A stretch of 64,000 bases of DNA from Kitasatospora sp. SolWspMP-SS2h (GCF_003259315.1 NZ_QLLT01000012.1:1-64000); one strand, 5' to 3'. Numbered from the stretch's first letter, positions 1-8,640 are shown. The notes: generated by a model not told the origin, from the sequence alone. Program-made: numbers and translations.

Positions 1-768
1 CCGGCCCCCGCCGCACCGGCCCCCGCCGCCGACCCGTTCGCAGGCAGCGACCCCTTCGGCGCCCCGACCCCCGCCCCCGCCGCACCGGAACCGACCCCCG
101 AACCGGAACAGGCCGACCCCACCAAGGGCCGCCTGGTCAACGTTCCACCCCCGGACTTCAACCCCTTCGCCTCCACGGCCCCCGCCGCACCGGCCGCCGC
201 CACCGAGGAGCGGGAGGAGGCCGACCCCACCAAGGGCCGACTCGTCAAGGTCCCCCCGGCCGACTTCAACCCCTTCGCCTCCGCGGCCCCCCGCACCACC
301 ACCGCAGCCGCCCCCGCCGCCCCGGCTCCCGACGCCGCCCCGGTGGCGCCCGCCCCGCGTCCGGCCAGCGCCGACCCGTTCGGGACGACGCTCTCCGCCG
401 AGCCGTCCGACCCGTTCGGCACCGTGGCCACGCCGTCTCCGAGTGCCCCGGCCGCGAACATCCCGCCGCGTCCGAGCGCCCCGCCCGTGGTCCCGGCGCC
501 GGCCGCCCCGGCGGAGCCGGCGGACCCGACCAAGGGACGGCTGGTCAACGTCCCGCCGCCGGACTTCAACCCCTTCGGCGCGGCCGCCCCCGCCGGCACC
601 ACCGCCGCCGAAGCCCCCGCCGAGGAGCCGGAGGAGGCCGATCCGACCAAGGGACGGCTGGTCAAGGTCCCGCCGCCGGACTTCAACCCCTTCGCCGCGG
701 CGGCTCCGCGCGCCAACGCCCCGGCCCAGACGCCGCCGCCCCCGCCCGCGAGCAGCCCCTTCGGCTGA
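1..768 (+). CDS. Proline/alanine-rich repeat protein, C-terminal part (5' end outside window)
   Basis: Frame 1 is open from the first base to a TGA at 766-768, giving 255 visible residues; the start lies upstream. The visible part is low-complexity Pro/Ala with short DPFG motifs and four copies of a block of about 20 residues built around DPTKGRLV, then N/K-VPP-P/A-DFNPF. No catalytic domain is visible, so this is probably a disordered tail or linker attached to a domain outside the window. The repeated Lys-Gly-Arg and Asp-Phe-Asn-Pro-Phe elements could be short binding motifs. I do not recognise the family. It ends just before a strong hairpin and is convergent with the next gene. Confidence 0.75.
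   Translation, partial: PAPAAPAPAADPFAGSDPFGAPTPAPAAPEPTPEPEQADPTKGRLVNVPPPDFNPFASTAPAAPAAATEEREEADPTKGRLVKVPPADFNPFASAAPRTTTAAAPAAPAPDAAPVAPAPRPASADPFGTTLSAEPSDPFGTVATPSPSAPAANIPPRPSAPPVVPAPAAPAEPADPTKGRLVNVPPPDFNPFGAAAPAGTTAAEAPAEEPEEADPTKGRLVKVPPPDFNPFAAAAPRANAPAQTPPPPPASSPFG
112..696 (+). repeat. Four in-frame coding repeats (DPTKGRLV...DFNPF)
   Basis: Four near-identical 60-base blocks start at about 112, 220, 520 and 637, all in the same reading frame. The spacing is 108, 300 and 117 bases. Copies 1 and 3 have Asn and copies 2 and 4 have Lys after GRLV, so the unit appears to be a duplicated N-type/K-type pair separated by a longer linker. Confidence 0.8.
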
Positions 769-785
769 TCCCGCACCCGCCCCAC

Positions 786-818
786 CGAACGGCGAGCCGG
801 TCCCCGGCTCGCCGTTCG
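786..818. terminator. Hairpin terminator between convergent genes
   Basis: A perfect 15-bp inverted repeat (arms 786-800 and 804-818) with a 3-base loop lies 18 bases after the stop of the first gene and is followed by a short T-containing stretch. It sits between convergent genes and could serve both. Confidence 0.75.
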
Positions 819-857
819 CCTTTCCGCCGCCCCGCCGCCCCGCCGCCCCGCCGCCCG

Positions 858-1196
858 TCAGCCGGTCTCCCCCGCCCGCCGGTCGTCGACTTCCTCGGCG
901 AGCGAGGCCATCCGGTAGAGCGCGACGAAGTAGCCGGTGGCGTACGAGTCGGCGGCGAAGACGGGCAGCAGGTCGGCGAGGAGGGCGAGGCGCTGGCTCA
1001 GGTGCTCGCGGTGGCGGGTGGCGAGCGGGCCGTCGAGGGCGGCGGCGGTGCAGGCGGTGAGGGTGGCGGCGAGGGTGAGGAGGCATGTGCCGCCGGGTTC
1101 CCGGTCGTGCCAGCCCTGGGGGAACCGCAGGGCCTCGAACTCCGCCAGGAGTTGTGCCAACAGTTCGATCTCACGTTCGAGCATGCCAATGATCAT
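858..1196 (-). CDS. Small helical hypothetical protein
   Basis: An open frame of 112 residues from an ATG at 1196. It looks mostly alpha-helical (MLEREIELLAQLLAEF near the start, then Leu/Ala-rich helices), has one Cys-containing segment (GTCLLTLAATLTACTA) and no signal peptide. No family is recognised. The start is uncertain: the frame also allows a GTG at 1250 with a purine-rich stretch directly before it, and a later ATG at 1184; none has a well-placed ribosome binding site. Codon use matches its neighbours, with high third-position GC, and it is convergent with the repeat protein. Function unknown. Confidence 0.5.
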   Translation of the reverse strand: MIIGMLEREIELLAQLLAEFEALRFPQGWHDREPGGTCLLTLAATLTACTAAALDGPLATRHREHLSQRLALLADLLPVFAADSYATGYFVALYRMASLAEEVDDRRAGETG

Positions 1197-1250
1197 GCCG
1201 CACCGACCGGCTCGATGGGAACGCGTGTCACACACATCACCCTCACGCAC

Positions 1251-1636
1251 TCCCCGCCCCCGCCCGCGCCCCGCCCGTCCTCCCCCGCGACCGCAACCCC
1301 GGAGGACCCGCCGCTCAAACCCCCGGCTCCCCTCCCCCTCGCGGAAACTTCGGCGCGGCCCGGACCCATTGCCATTCCATTACCCGATCCCTACCCTCCG
1401 ATGGCACAGGACCTCCGGGCCCTCGACGGCCGAGGAGTCCGCCGCCCCTCCTCGCCGTCGGCAACCCGCTCGCCCCGCCGCGGCGGTGTCCCTGCCGGCC
1501 GGGGCCGCGCACGCGGCCGAGCCCACCGCGGTCTTCCACCAGGGCCAGGACCGGGGCACGGGCGACGGCCACGGCCGGACGGTCGTGCCGCGCGACACCA
1601 CCAACGGGCTTAAACAGCAGGCCGATTGACGGTCGG
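1251..1636. other. Intergenic stretch without a supported gene
   Basis: About 390 bases between two minus-strand genes. Open frames exist on both strands but look like shadows. One plus-strand frame ends at 1629 with a tail that resembles a signal-peptidase site (AHAAEP) followed by a short polar peptide, but it has no convincing start (see rejected items). Confidence 0.4.
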
Positions 1637-2326
1637 TCAGGCGCGGCGCGCCAGGTGCACCACATCGGGCACGCCGCGCTCGACCGGCACCTCCTCGGTC
1701 CGCACGCCGGTGAACCCGGCCTCCCGCAGCGCCCGTTCGAAGGCGGCGGACGGCTGGGCGCTCCACACCGCCAGCATCCCGCCGGGGTTGAGCCGGGCGG
1801 CGGCGGAGGCCAGCCCGGCCGGGGCGTACAGGCGGCCGTTCTCGGTGCCGACCGTCCAGTCGGGGCCGTTGTCGACGTCGAGGCAGAGCGCGTCGTAGCG
1901 CTCCCCGTCCCGCCCGAGGTACTCGACCAGGTCGGTGTGCAGCACCTCCACCCGGGGGTCGTCCAGCGCCCCGGCGGAGAACGCGCCGAGCGGGCCGGTG
2001 CGGTGCCAGTCGATGATCGCCGCCTCGCGCTCGACCACCGCGATCCGCGCCCAGCGCGGCTCGGCGGCGGCGTGCGCCAGCGAGAAGCCGACGCCCAGCC
2101 CGCCGATCAGCACGCTGGGGCGGTCCACCGCCGCCAGCCCGTCCAGCGCGGCCCGCACCAGCAGCCGTTCGGAGCGGCCGTCGACGGTGTCCATCAGGAA
2201 GCAGCCGTTCACGATGACCTCGCAGTGCTCCCCGCGCCGCCGCAGCACCACCTCGCCGCTCGCGCTCTCCCGCCGGTCGAGCACCTCGGCCTCGGACAGG
2301 CCCTGACGGCTGGGCAGCACGGACAT
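1637..2326 (-). CDS. Spermidine-synthase-like protein (class I methyltransferase fold)
   Basis: A 229-residue cytosolic protein resembling the spermidine/spermine synthase superfamily. The nucleotide-binding motif GGLGVGFSL is at about residues 73-85, the acidic strand end VVERE at about 96-100, and a catalytic-region-like LCLDVDNGPDW at about 146-156, where true aminopropyltransferases have a conserved Asp. The N-terminal beta-strand region (EVIVNGCFLMDT) also fits. The ATG start has AGGAG seven bases upstream. Streptomycetes carry several such proteins, most without proven polyamine activity, so the substrate is unknown. It lies downstream of and in the same direction as gluD, 73 bases away, and may be separately transcribed. 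Confidence 0.75.
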   Translation of the reverse strand: MSVLPSRQGLSEAEVLDRRESASGEVVLRRRGEHCEVIVNGCFLMDTVDGRSERLLVRAALDGLAAVDRPSVLIGGLGVGFSLAHAAAEPRWARIAVVEREAAIIDWHRTGPLGAFSAGALDDPRVEVLHTDLVEYLGRDGERYDALCLDVDNGPDWTVGTENGRLYAPAGLASAAARLNPGGMLAVWSAQPSAAFERALREAGFTGVRTEEVPVERGVPDVVHLARRA

Positions 2327-2399
2327 GCGGCAACTCCTGGGAAGGTCGGCACCGGTCGTTGACCCACTGACCCTAACCGACCCGGCCGGTCACCGTGGG

Positions 2400-3257
2400 C
2401 TACCCCTGCGGATCGGGCGTGGACCCGGCCGGCGCGACCGGCGCGCCGCCCTTCACCTTCGGGCTGCGCCGCCCGCGCCGCTCCAGCCACTTGGCGAACC
2501 AGGAGAGCAGCAGACACATCCCGATGTAGACCGGGGCGATCACCATGACCACCGGAATGAACGGCAGGTCGTAGTCGAGGTTGGTGGCGATCAGCTTCCC
2601 GGCGTGCAGGAACTCCTCGTAGGTGATCAGGAACCCGAGCGAGGTGTCCTTAAGCGCCACCACCAGCTGGCTGACGATGGTCGGCAGCATCGCCCGGTTC
2701 GCCTGCGGCACCAGCACGTACGCCATCACCTGGGTCTTGCGCAGCCCCAGCGCGTACGCCGCCTCCCGCTGCCCCCCGGGCACCGCGAGCACCCCGGCCC
2801 GGAACACCTCGGCCAGCACCGAGCCGTTGTACAGCGTCAGCCCGGCGACCAGCGCCCACATCGGCGGCGCCTTGAGCGCGACGAAGATGAAGAAGATCAT
2901 CACCAGCAGCGGCATCGCCCGGAAGAACTCCACCACCACGGTGGAGACCCAGCGCACCACCCGGTGCTCGGAGAGCCGGCCGGCGGCGAACAGCGCGCCG
3001 AAGGGCAGCGCGAACAGGGCCGTCCAGCCGAAGGCCTTCAGGGTGTTGGCCAGGCCGCGCAGCAGCAGCTCCTGGACGCCCTTGTACTCGAAGGGCATCC
3101 ACTTCTGGTACGTGAACTGCTGGGTGTGGAACAGCATGTAGACCACCCAGCCGATCACCGCGACGATCAGCAGCAGCGCCAGCCACCCGTACAGCCGGTG
3201 CCGGGCCAGCGCCTTCGGGCCGGGGACGTCGTACAGCGCGGAGGACTCCACCGTCAT
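2400..3257 (-). CDS. gluD: Glutamate-type ABC importer permease GluD
   Basis: A 285-residue inner-membrane permease of the His/Glu/Gln/Arg ABC family. One N-terminal membrane segment (WLALLLIVAVIGWVVYML) is followed by a binding-protein-dependent transport domain with about five further segments. The EAA loop that contacts the ATPase reads as EAAYALGLRKTQVM. The C-terminus is basic and proline-rich and longer than usual. The ATG overlaps the gluC stop by four bases (ATGA), so translation is coupled. Gene order gluA-B-C-D matches the glutamate uptake operon known from Corynebacterium and streptomycetes. Glutamate specificity is inferred from this order and could be another polar amino acid. 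Confidence 0.85.
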   Translation of the reverse strand: MTVESSALYDVPGPKALARHRLYGWLALLLIVAVIGWVVYMLFHTQQFTYQKWMPFEYKGVQELLLRGLANTLKAFGWTALFALPFGALFAAGRLSEHRVVRWVSTVVVEFFRAMPLLVMIFFIFVALKAPPMWALVAGLTLYNGSVLAEVFRAGVLAVPGGQREAAYALGLRKTQVMAYVLVPQANRAMLPTIVSQLVVALKDTSLGFLITYEEFLHAGKLIATNLDYDLPFIPVVMVIAPVYIGMCLLLSWFAKWLERRGRRSPKVKGGAPVAPAGSTPDPQG

Positions 3258-3898
3258 CGGGACACCGCCACCCGTCGTTCCAGCAGGTTGAACAGGGCGC
3301 TGATCGCCAGCGTCAGGACCAGGTACCCGAGCGCGATCCAGACGAAGGTCCAGACGATGCTGTAGCCCAGCTCGTTGAGGGTCCGGTAGGTGCCGAGCAG
3401 TTCGACCACGCTGAACGACCCGGCGATCGCGGTGTTCTTGGCCAGCGCGATCATCACGCTGCCCAGCGGGGCGACCACCGCCCGGTACGCCTGCGGCAGG
3501 ATCACCAGGCCCAGCGTCTGGGTGAAGGTCAGGCCCAGGCTGCGGGCCGCCTCGCCCTGCCCGACCGGCACCGTGTTCACCCCGGAGCGCAGCGTCTCGC
3601 AGACGAACGCCGAGGTGTAGCAGCCCAGCGCGAGCACCGCGAAGGTGAAGAACGGCAGCGTGATGTCGAACCGGGGCAGGCCCAGCACCACGATGAAGAA
3701 CAGCAGCGTCAGCGGCGTGTTGCGCAGCACCGTCACCCACCCGGTGCCGAACGCCCGCAGCGGCTTGACCGGCGACACCCGGAAGCCCGCGACCACCACC
3801 CCGAGCACCAGCGACAGCGCCGCGCTCACCAGGGTCAGCCACAGCGTGCCGAGGAACCCGTGCCAGTACGTGGACCAGTTGTCGGTCAGGACGTTCAC
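3254..3898 (-). CDS. gluC: Glutamate-type ABC importer permease GluC
   Basis: A 214-residue amino-acid ABC permease. The binding-protein-dependent transport domain fills the protein: an N-terminal segment (LWLTLVSAALSLVLGVVVAG), the EAARSLGLTFTQ loop for ATPase contact at about residues 117-128, and the conserved ALAKNTAIAGSFSV stretch after it. The GTG start has GGAGG at good spacing, 14 bases after the gluB stop. It should form the membrane channel as a heterodimer with the next gene product, which it overlaps by four bases. Confidence 0.87.
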   Translation of the reverse strand: MNVLTDNWSTYWHGFLGTLWLTLVSAALSLVLGVVVAGFRVSPVKPLRAFGTGWVTVLRNTPLTLLFFIVVLGLPRFDITLPFFTFAVLALGCYTSAFVCETLRSGVNTVPVGQGEAARSLGLTFTQTLGLVILPQAYRAVVAPLGSVMIALAKNTAIAGSFSVVELLGTYRTLNELGYSIVWTFVWIALGYLVLTLAISALFNLLERRVAVSR

Positions 3899-3912
3899 CT
3901 GTCCTCCTCCCT

Positions 3913-4833
3913 CTACTGGTACCGGTCGACGGCCGGCGGCTCGGGCGCGGGCACCCCGGACAGGCCGAGCGTCGCCTCGTACGCCTTCTTCCAGTCGCCG
4001 TTCCGCTCGTGCCGCTCCAGCGCGTCGTCCAGTGCCAGGCGCAGCGCGGTGTCGTTCTTCGGCACGCCGATGCCGTACGGCTCGGTGGAGAACGGCTGCC
4101 CGGCGATCTTCAACTCGTCCGGGACCTTCGCCGCGTAGCCCTGCAGGATCGCGTTGTCGGTGGTCACCGCGTCGACCTGGCCGGTGATCAGGTTGTCCAC
4201 GCAGGCCGAGTAGGTGTCGTAGCCGATCAGCTTCGCCTTCGGGTAGTCCTGCTGGATGCGCTGGTACGGGGTCGCCCCGGCGGCCGAGCAGACCTTCCGC
4301 CCGGCCAGGTCCTGCGGCCCGTCGATCCCGGTCTCGTCCTTGCGGACCAGCAGGGACTGCCCGGCGATGAAGTACGGCCCGGCGAAGCCGACCAGCTTCT
4401 TGCGGTTGTCGTTGATGGTGTAGGTGCCCACGTAGTAGTCGACCTGTCCGTTCTGCAGCGCCGTCTCGCGGTTGGCGGAGGCGATGGTGCGGAACTCGAT
4501 CTGCTCCGGGGCGAAGCCCAGGTCGGCGCCGACCATCCTGGCGATCTCGATGTCGAAGCCGGAGTACTCGCCGGTCGCCGGGTTCTTCTGCCCCAGGTAC
4601 GGCTGGTCCTCCTTGGCGCCCACCACCAGGTGGCCGCGGGCGCGGGCCGCGTCCAGGGTCGGCGAGCCGGTGACGGCGTCGCCGCCGCGCACCTGGTAGC
4701 TGGGCAGCGCGCCGGCCTGCGGGCCCTTCGGCGGCGGGGTGCCCTCCTTGCCGCAGCCGGACAGGCCCACCAGCGCCGCCAGGACCGCGAGCACCGCGAG
4801 CACCGCGAGCAGCGGCGCGAGGCGTCTCCTCAC
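3913..4833 (-). CDS. gluB: Glutamate-type ABC importer substrate-binding lipoprotein GluB
   Basis: An extracellular solute-binding protein of family 3. The chosen GTG at 4833 has GAGGTGG about five bases upstream; a GTG at 4842 is possible but lacks such a site. The N-terminus is a lipoprotein signal (MRRRLAP, a Leu/Ala/Val-rich core, then LSGC) ending at a lipidated Cys near residue 28. The mature part shows the family's DIEIARMVGADLG and GFAGPYF-type segments and the lobe-linking regions. The gene begins within two bases of a purine run overlapping the gluA stop, so it is part of the same operon. It is expected to deliver glutamate or a related amino acid to GluCD. Confidence 0.85.
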   Translation of the reverse strand: MRRRLAPLLAVLAVLAVLAALVGLSGCGKEGTPPPKGPQAGALPSYQVRGGDAVTGSPTLDAARARGHLVVGAKEDQPYLGQKNPATGEYSGFDIEIARMVGADLGFAPEQIEFRTIASANRETALQNGQVDYYVGTYTINDNRKKLVGFAGPYFIAGQSLLVRKDETGIDGPQDLAGRKVCSAAGATPYQRIQQDYPKAKLIGYDTYSACVDNLITGQVDAVTTDNAILQGYAAKVPDELKIAGQPFSTEPYGIGVPKNDTALRLALDDALERHERNGDWKKAYEATLGLSGVPAPEPPAVDRYQ

Positions 4834-4843
4834 CCGGACCACC

Positions 4844-5653
4844 TCAGTGCTTCAGGATCTTGGAGAGGAAGTCCCGGGCCCGTTCGCTGCGCGGGTCGGC
4901 GAAGAACTCCTCGGGGACGCGGTCCTCGACGATCCGCCCGTCCGCCATGAACACCACGCGGTTGGCGGCCGACCGGGCGAAGCCCATCTCGTGGGTCACC
5001 ACCACCATGGTCATGCCCTCGGCGGCCAGCGAGCGCATCACCTCCAGCACCTCGTTGATCATCTCGGGGTCGAGCGCGGAGGTCGGCTCGTCGAACAGCA
5101 GCGCCTTCGGGTCCATCGCCAGCGCCCGGGCGATCGCCACCCGCTGCTGCTGGCCGCCGGACAGCTGCGCCGGGTACTTGGCCGCGTGCGCCTCCAGCCC
5201 GACCCGCTCCAGCAGTCGGCGGCCCTTGGCCTCCGCCTCGGCCTTCCCGCGCTTGCGGACCTTGACCTGGGCCAGCGTCACGTTCTGCAGCACCGTCTTG
5301 TGCGCGAACAGGTTGAAGGACTGGAACACCATCCCCACCTCGGCGCGCAGCTTCGCCAGGCCCTTGCCCTCCGCGGGCAGCGGCCGCCCCTCGATCAGGA
5401 TGCTGCCGCTCTCCACCGTCTCCAGCCGGTTGATCGCCCGGCACAGCGTGGACTTGCCCGACCCGGAGGGGCCGATCACCACCACGACCTCGCCCCGGCC
5501 CACCACCAGGTCGATGTCCTGGAGCACGTGCAGCTGCCCGAAGTGCTTGTTCACCCCGCGCAGTTCGATCAGCGGCTCCCCCACCGGACCGCCCGGCGCT
5601 CCTTCCGGCACCCCTCCCGGTGCCGCCCCGGCGCCCTCCCCCGGGGCCGTCAC
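4844..5653 (-). CDS. gluA: Glutamate-type ABC importer ATPase GluA
   Basis: A 269-residue ABC ATPase of the polar amino acid uptake family. The order of motifs is canonical: Walker A GPSGSGKST, Q-loop in GMVFQSFNLF, signature LSGGQQQR, Walker B LLFDEPTSALD and the His switch in VVVTHEMGFAR. A GTG at 5653 overlaps the TGA of the preceding LapA-like gene (GTGA), which supports this start although it adds about 28 low-complexity Gly/Pro/Ala residues before the first beta strand (LIELRGVNKHFG). A later GTG near 5580 would remove most of this tail. The protein powers uptake through GluCD. Confidence 0.87.
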   Translation of the reverse strand: MTAPGEGAGAAPGGVPEGAPGGPVGEPLIELRGVNKHFGQLHVLQDIDLVVGRGEVVVVIGPSGSGKSTLCRAINRLETVESGSILIEGRPLPAEGKGLAKLRAEVGMVFQSFNLFAHKTVLQNVTLAQVKVRKRGKAEAEAKGRRLLERVGLEAHAAKYPAQLSGGQQQRVAIARALAMDPKALLFDEPTSALDPEMINEVLEVMRSLAAEGMTMVVVTHEMGFARSAANRVVFMADGRIVEDRVPEEFFADPRSERARDFLSKILKH

Positions 5654-5898
5654 CTGGCGCGCCGCCCCTTCAGCAGCCAGCCCAGCGCCGTCCCGGCCAG
5701 CAGCGTCGCCAGCAGTGCGATCCACAGCGGGCAGGTGACGGTGAACACCCAGAACTGGATCCTCACCTTCTCCAGGTTGGCGAACAGGAACCAGATCGCC
5801 AGCACCACGATGACGCCGATCCCGATGTACCGGGTCGGAATCCCCGCGATCTCGTTGCGCTGGGTGCCTGACGGAGAACCACCTGATGTCTTGGTCAC
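5650..5898 (-). CDS. LapA-domain (DUF1049-like) small membrane protein
   Basis: An 82-residue protein with a polar N-terminus (about 25 residues) and two membrane segments: YIGIGVIVVLAIWFLFANLE and a second one from about residue 55 to the end (PLWIALLATLLAGTALGWLL). The hairpin-like arrangement with the NLEKVRIQFWVFTVTCPLW spacer fits the LapA/LapB assembly family, where such proteins help organise envelope factors. The GTG start at 5898 is inferred from frame limits. Its stop overlaps the gluA start, so it appears to be the first gene of a lapA-gluABCD operon, which is an unusual pairing. Confidence 0.65.
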   Translation of the reverse strand: MTKTSGGSPSGTQRNEIAGIPTRYIGIGVIVVLAIWFLFANLEKVRIQFWVFTVTCPLWIALLATLLAGTALGWLLKGRRAR

Positions 5899-6162
5899 CC
5901 CCGCAGTCTGCGCCCGGCCCGCCCACCGCCCACCGCGCCACCCCGCCGCCGGCCGCCATTCGCCCGCCCGTTCACCCGTCCGCGCCACATCCGGCGGATC
6001 GTCGCACCGGCGCCCCGGCCGCACCCGCGCCCGGGGCCGCGCCGCCCCGCCCTCCCCCCGACCGCCCGCTCGGGCGCCCTCTTGACCGTCCGCCGGAACA
6101 CCGCTTGGCTGACACTCGCCGTCACCGGGGCGGCTCATCAACTCGACTGCACGGGGGAGAAG

Positions 6163-6792
6163 TTGATCGCATCCCGCCGACCCAAGCGGCACGCCGCCGC
6201 CCTCGCCGCCGCACTGGCCGTCAGCTGCGCGCTGATCGGTGCCGCCACTCCGACGGCCACTGCGGACGCCGCCTCCGGAGCCTCCCGGCTCACGCCCTTC
6301 ACCCTCACCAGCCCGGACTTCCGGGACGGCGGCAAGCTGCCGAAGTGGACGGAGTTCGGCGGGCCGGGCTCCGAGGGCGCGCCCTGCCAGGGCAAGAACC
6401 TGGCTCCCCGACTGAACTGGCGCAACGCCCCCGCCGGGACTCTCGGCTACGCCCTGCTGGTGAACGACCCGGACGCCCCGCTCGCGGGCGGCTGGCACCA
6501 CTGGGTGCTCTACGACATCCCCGGCACCGCGACCCGGATCGACGGCCACGGCACCCTCCAGTACACCCAGGGCGCCAACAGCTTCGACACCAACGGCATG
6601 CCGGTGGTCGGCTGGGGCGGCCCCTGCCCGCCCGCCACGGGCCAGCCCCACCACTACGTCTTCACCCTGTACGCGCTCTCCACCCCCACCCTGCCGTCCG
6701 CAGGGCTGACGTACGAGCAGGTCACCAGCGCCATCCAGCCGTACGTGCTCGGTGCCACCAGCATCGTCGGCACGTTCCGGCTGCCCGCCTGA
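6163..6792 (+). CDS. Secreted PEBP/YbhB-like (Raf-kinase-inhibitor-like) protein
   Basis: The PEBP fold is recognised from DPDAP followed by GGWHHWVLYDIP and from the GPCPP...HHYVF stretch near the C-terminus. The TTG at 6163 is preceded by GGGGGAGA at 6153-6160, the best-placed ribosome binding site; the longer frame from 6082 would hide the signal peptide. With this start the protein is 209 residues and begins with a typical Sec signal (basic SRRPKRH, then an Ala/Leu core ending near ATADA), so it is exported. Ligands of bacterial PEBP proteins are mostly unknown. It is divergent from the lapA-glu operon, with about 260 bases between them, and convergent with the exporter genes. Confidence 0.8.
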   Translation: MIASRRPKRHAAALAAALAVSCALIGAATPTATADAASGASRLTPFTLTSPDFRDGGKLPKWTEFGGPGSEGAPCQGKNLAPRLNWRNAPAGTLGYALLVNDPDAPLAGGWHHWVLYDIPGTATRIDGHGTLQYTQGANSFDTNGMPVVGWGGPCPPATGQPHHYVFTLYALSTPTLPSAGLTYEQVTSAIQPYVLGATSIVGTFRLPA

Positions 6793-6805
6793 CGGTGCCC
6801 GGCGC

Positions 6806-6835
6806 CGCCCCGGCCGGGTGAGAACGGCCGGGGCG
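6806..6835. terminator. Hairpin terminator between PEBP gene and ABC exporter gene
   Basis: A perfect 11-bp stem (arms 6806-6816 and 6825-6835, 8-base loop) lies 14 bases after the PEBP stop and is followed by a pyrimidine/T-rich tract. The neighbouring genes are convergent. Confidence 0.65.
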
Positions 6836-6867
6836 ACGCCCCTTCTCTCTCCCGCGCCTCCCGGGAG

Positions 6868-8640
6868 CTACCCCTCGTCGCGCCAGGACCGCCAGAGCGC
6901 CGCGTACGGCCCGCCGGAGGCCACCAGCTCCGGGTGCGGCCCGTACTCGGTGATCCGGCCCTGCTCGACCACGGCGATCACATCGGCGTCGTGCGCGGTG
7001 TGCAGGCGGTGGGCGATCGCCACCACCGTGCGCCCGGCCAGCACCCGGGACAGCGAGCGCTCCAGGTGCCGGGCCGCCCGCGGGTCGAGCAGCGAGGTGG
7101 CCTCGTCCAGCACCAGGGTGTGCGGGTCGGCCAGCACCAGCCGGGCCAGCGCCAGTTGCTGGGCCTGGGCGGGCGTCAGCGCGGCGCCGCCGGAGCCGAC
7201 CTCGGTGTCCAGCCCGTCCGGCAGCGCGTCCACCCACTCCTCGGCGTCGACCGCGGCCAGCGCGGCCCGCAGCTCGGTGTCGTCGGCCTCCGCCCGGGCC
7301 AGGTGCAGGTTGTCCCGGAGGGTGCCGACGAAGACGTGGTGCTCCTGGTTGACCAGCGCGACCTCGGTGCGCACCCGCTCGGCCGGCATCCGCGACAGCG
7401 GGGCCCCGCCGAGCGTGACCAGGCCCCGGCCCGGCGCGTAGATGCCCGCCAGCAGCCGGCCCAGCGTCGACTTGCCCGCCCCCGACGGTCCGACCAGGGC
7501 CACCCGGCTGCCCGGCTCGACGTCCAGCGTGATGTCGCGCAGCACGTCCGCCCCCTCGTGGTAGCCGAAGCTGACCTCCCGGGCCTCGACCCGGCGGCCG
7601 TCCGGGCGCAGCGCCGCGTCGGTCTCCGGCTCGGCGACCTCGTGGACACCGACCAGCCGGGCCAGCGAGGTCTGCCCGACCTGCAACTCGTCGTACCAGC
7701 GCAGGATCCGGGAGACCGGGTGCACCAGCGCCTGGGCGTACAGCACGCCGGTGGTCAGCCGGCCCGGGCTGACCCAGCCGTGCAGGGCGAACAGCCCGCC
7801 CAGCACCAGGGTGCCGAGCACGGCCAGCGCGTAGGTGCCGTCCACGGTGGGGAACCAGACGCTGCGCAGCCACAGCGTGTACCGCTCCCAGGAGACCCAC
7901 TCGCGGATCTTCCGGTCGGTCAGCTGCACCCGGCGGTCGCCGAGCCGCAGCGCCTCGACCGTCCGCCCGGCGTCGACCGTCTCGGCGAGCACGGTGTTGA
8001 CCGCCGCGTACCCGGCCGACTCGTTGCGGTAGGACTGCGGGGCCCGGCGGAAGTACCACCGGGAGGTGAGGAGCAGCAGCGGCAGGCCGAGCACGGCGGT
8101 GGCGGCCAGCAGCGGCGAGGTGACCAGCAGCGCGCCGAGCACCAGCACCACCGAGACCACCGCGACCACCAGTTCGGGCACCGCGTCGCGGACCGAGCGG
8201 GCCAGCCGGTCGATGTCGGTGGTGCCCCGGGAGACCAGGTCCCCGGTGCCGGCCCGCTCCAGCACGCCGAGCGGCAGCGCCACCGAGCGGACCAGGAAGT
8301 CCTCCCGCAGGTCGGCCAGCGCCTCCTCGCCGAGCACGCTGCCGCGCAGCAGCGACAGCCCGGTGAACACCGTCTGCACCACCAGCGCGGCCAGGTACCA
8401 TCCGATCGCCGCGGCGACCCGCCCGCCGCCGCTCCCCGCCGACAGCGACTGCACCAGCGACCCGAGCACCGCCGGCCCGATCAGCCCCGCCACCGTCGCC
8501 GTCCCGTGCAGCGCCACCACCGCCGCCAGGCCCCCGCGGTGCCGCCGCAGCAGCATCCGCCCGTACGCCCGCACGGCCGCGGTGGAGCCGACCGGCAGCG
8601 TGGTGGCCGGCCCCTGCTCGTGGATCTTCGGGGGCTTCAC
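6868..8640 (-). CDS. ABC exporter half-transporter with intact Walker A and degenerate signature
   Basis: A 590-residue type IV ABC exporter half: a six-helix membrane domain (residues about 25-330) followed by an ATPase domain. Walker A is canonical (GPSGAGKST), Walker B is TLVLDEATS with the catalytic Glu, and the His switch is present (AIAHRLHTA). The ABC signature is not LSGGQ: the corresponding stretch reads ALTPAQAQQLALAR. Its partner encoded just upstream has the opposite pattern, so the two should form one working and one dead ATP site, as in heterodimeric multidrug exporters. The GTG start has AAGGAG six bases upstream. The transported compound is unknown. Confidence 0.85.
   Translation of the reverse strand: MKPPKIHEQGPATTLPVGSTAAVRAYGRMLLRRHRGGLAAVVALHGTATVAGLIGPAVLGSLVQSLSAGSGGGRVAAAIGWYLAALVVQTVFTGLSLLRGSVLGEEALADLREDFLVRSVALPLGVLERAGTGDLVSRGTTDIDRLARSVRDAVPELVVAVVSVVLVLGALLVTSPLLAATAVLGLPLLLLTSRWYFRRAPQSYRNESAGYAAVNTVLAETVDAGRTVEALRLGDRRVQLTDRKIREWVSWERYTLWLRSVWFPTVDGTYALAVLGTLVLGGLFALHGWVSPGRLTTGVLYAQALVHPVSRILRWYDELQVGQTSLARLVGVHEVAEPETDAALRPDGRRVEAREVSFGYHEGADVLRDITLDVEPGSRVALVGPSGAGKSTLGRLLAGIYAPGRGLVTLGGAPLSRMPAERVRTEVALVNQEHHVFVGTLRDNLHLARAEADDTELRAALAAVDAEEWVDALPDGLDTEVGSGGAALTPAQAQQLALARLVLADPHTLVLDEATSLLDPRAARHLERSLSRVLAGRTVVAIAHRLHTAHDADVIAVVEQGRITEYGPHPELVASGGPYAALWRSWRDEG

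Noticed and set aside
1380..1629. Plus-strand frame ending with an AHAAEP signal-like site and a 30-residue polar tail
   Set aside because: No start with a ribosome binding site, Arg/Pro-rich shadow-like N-terminus and no recognisable domain; a decayed secreted-protein gene is possible but cannot be supported.
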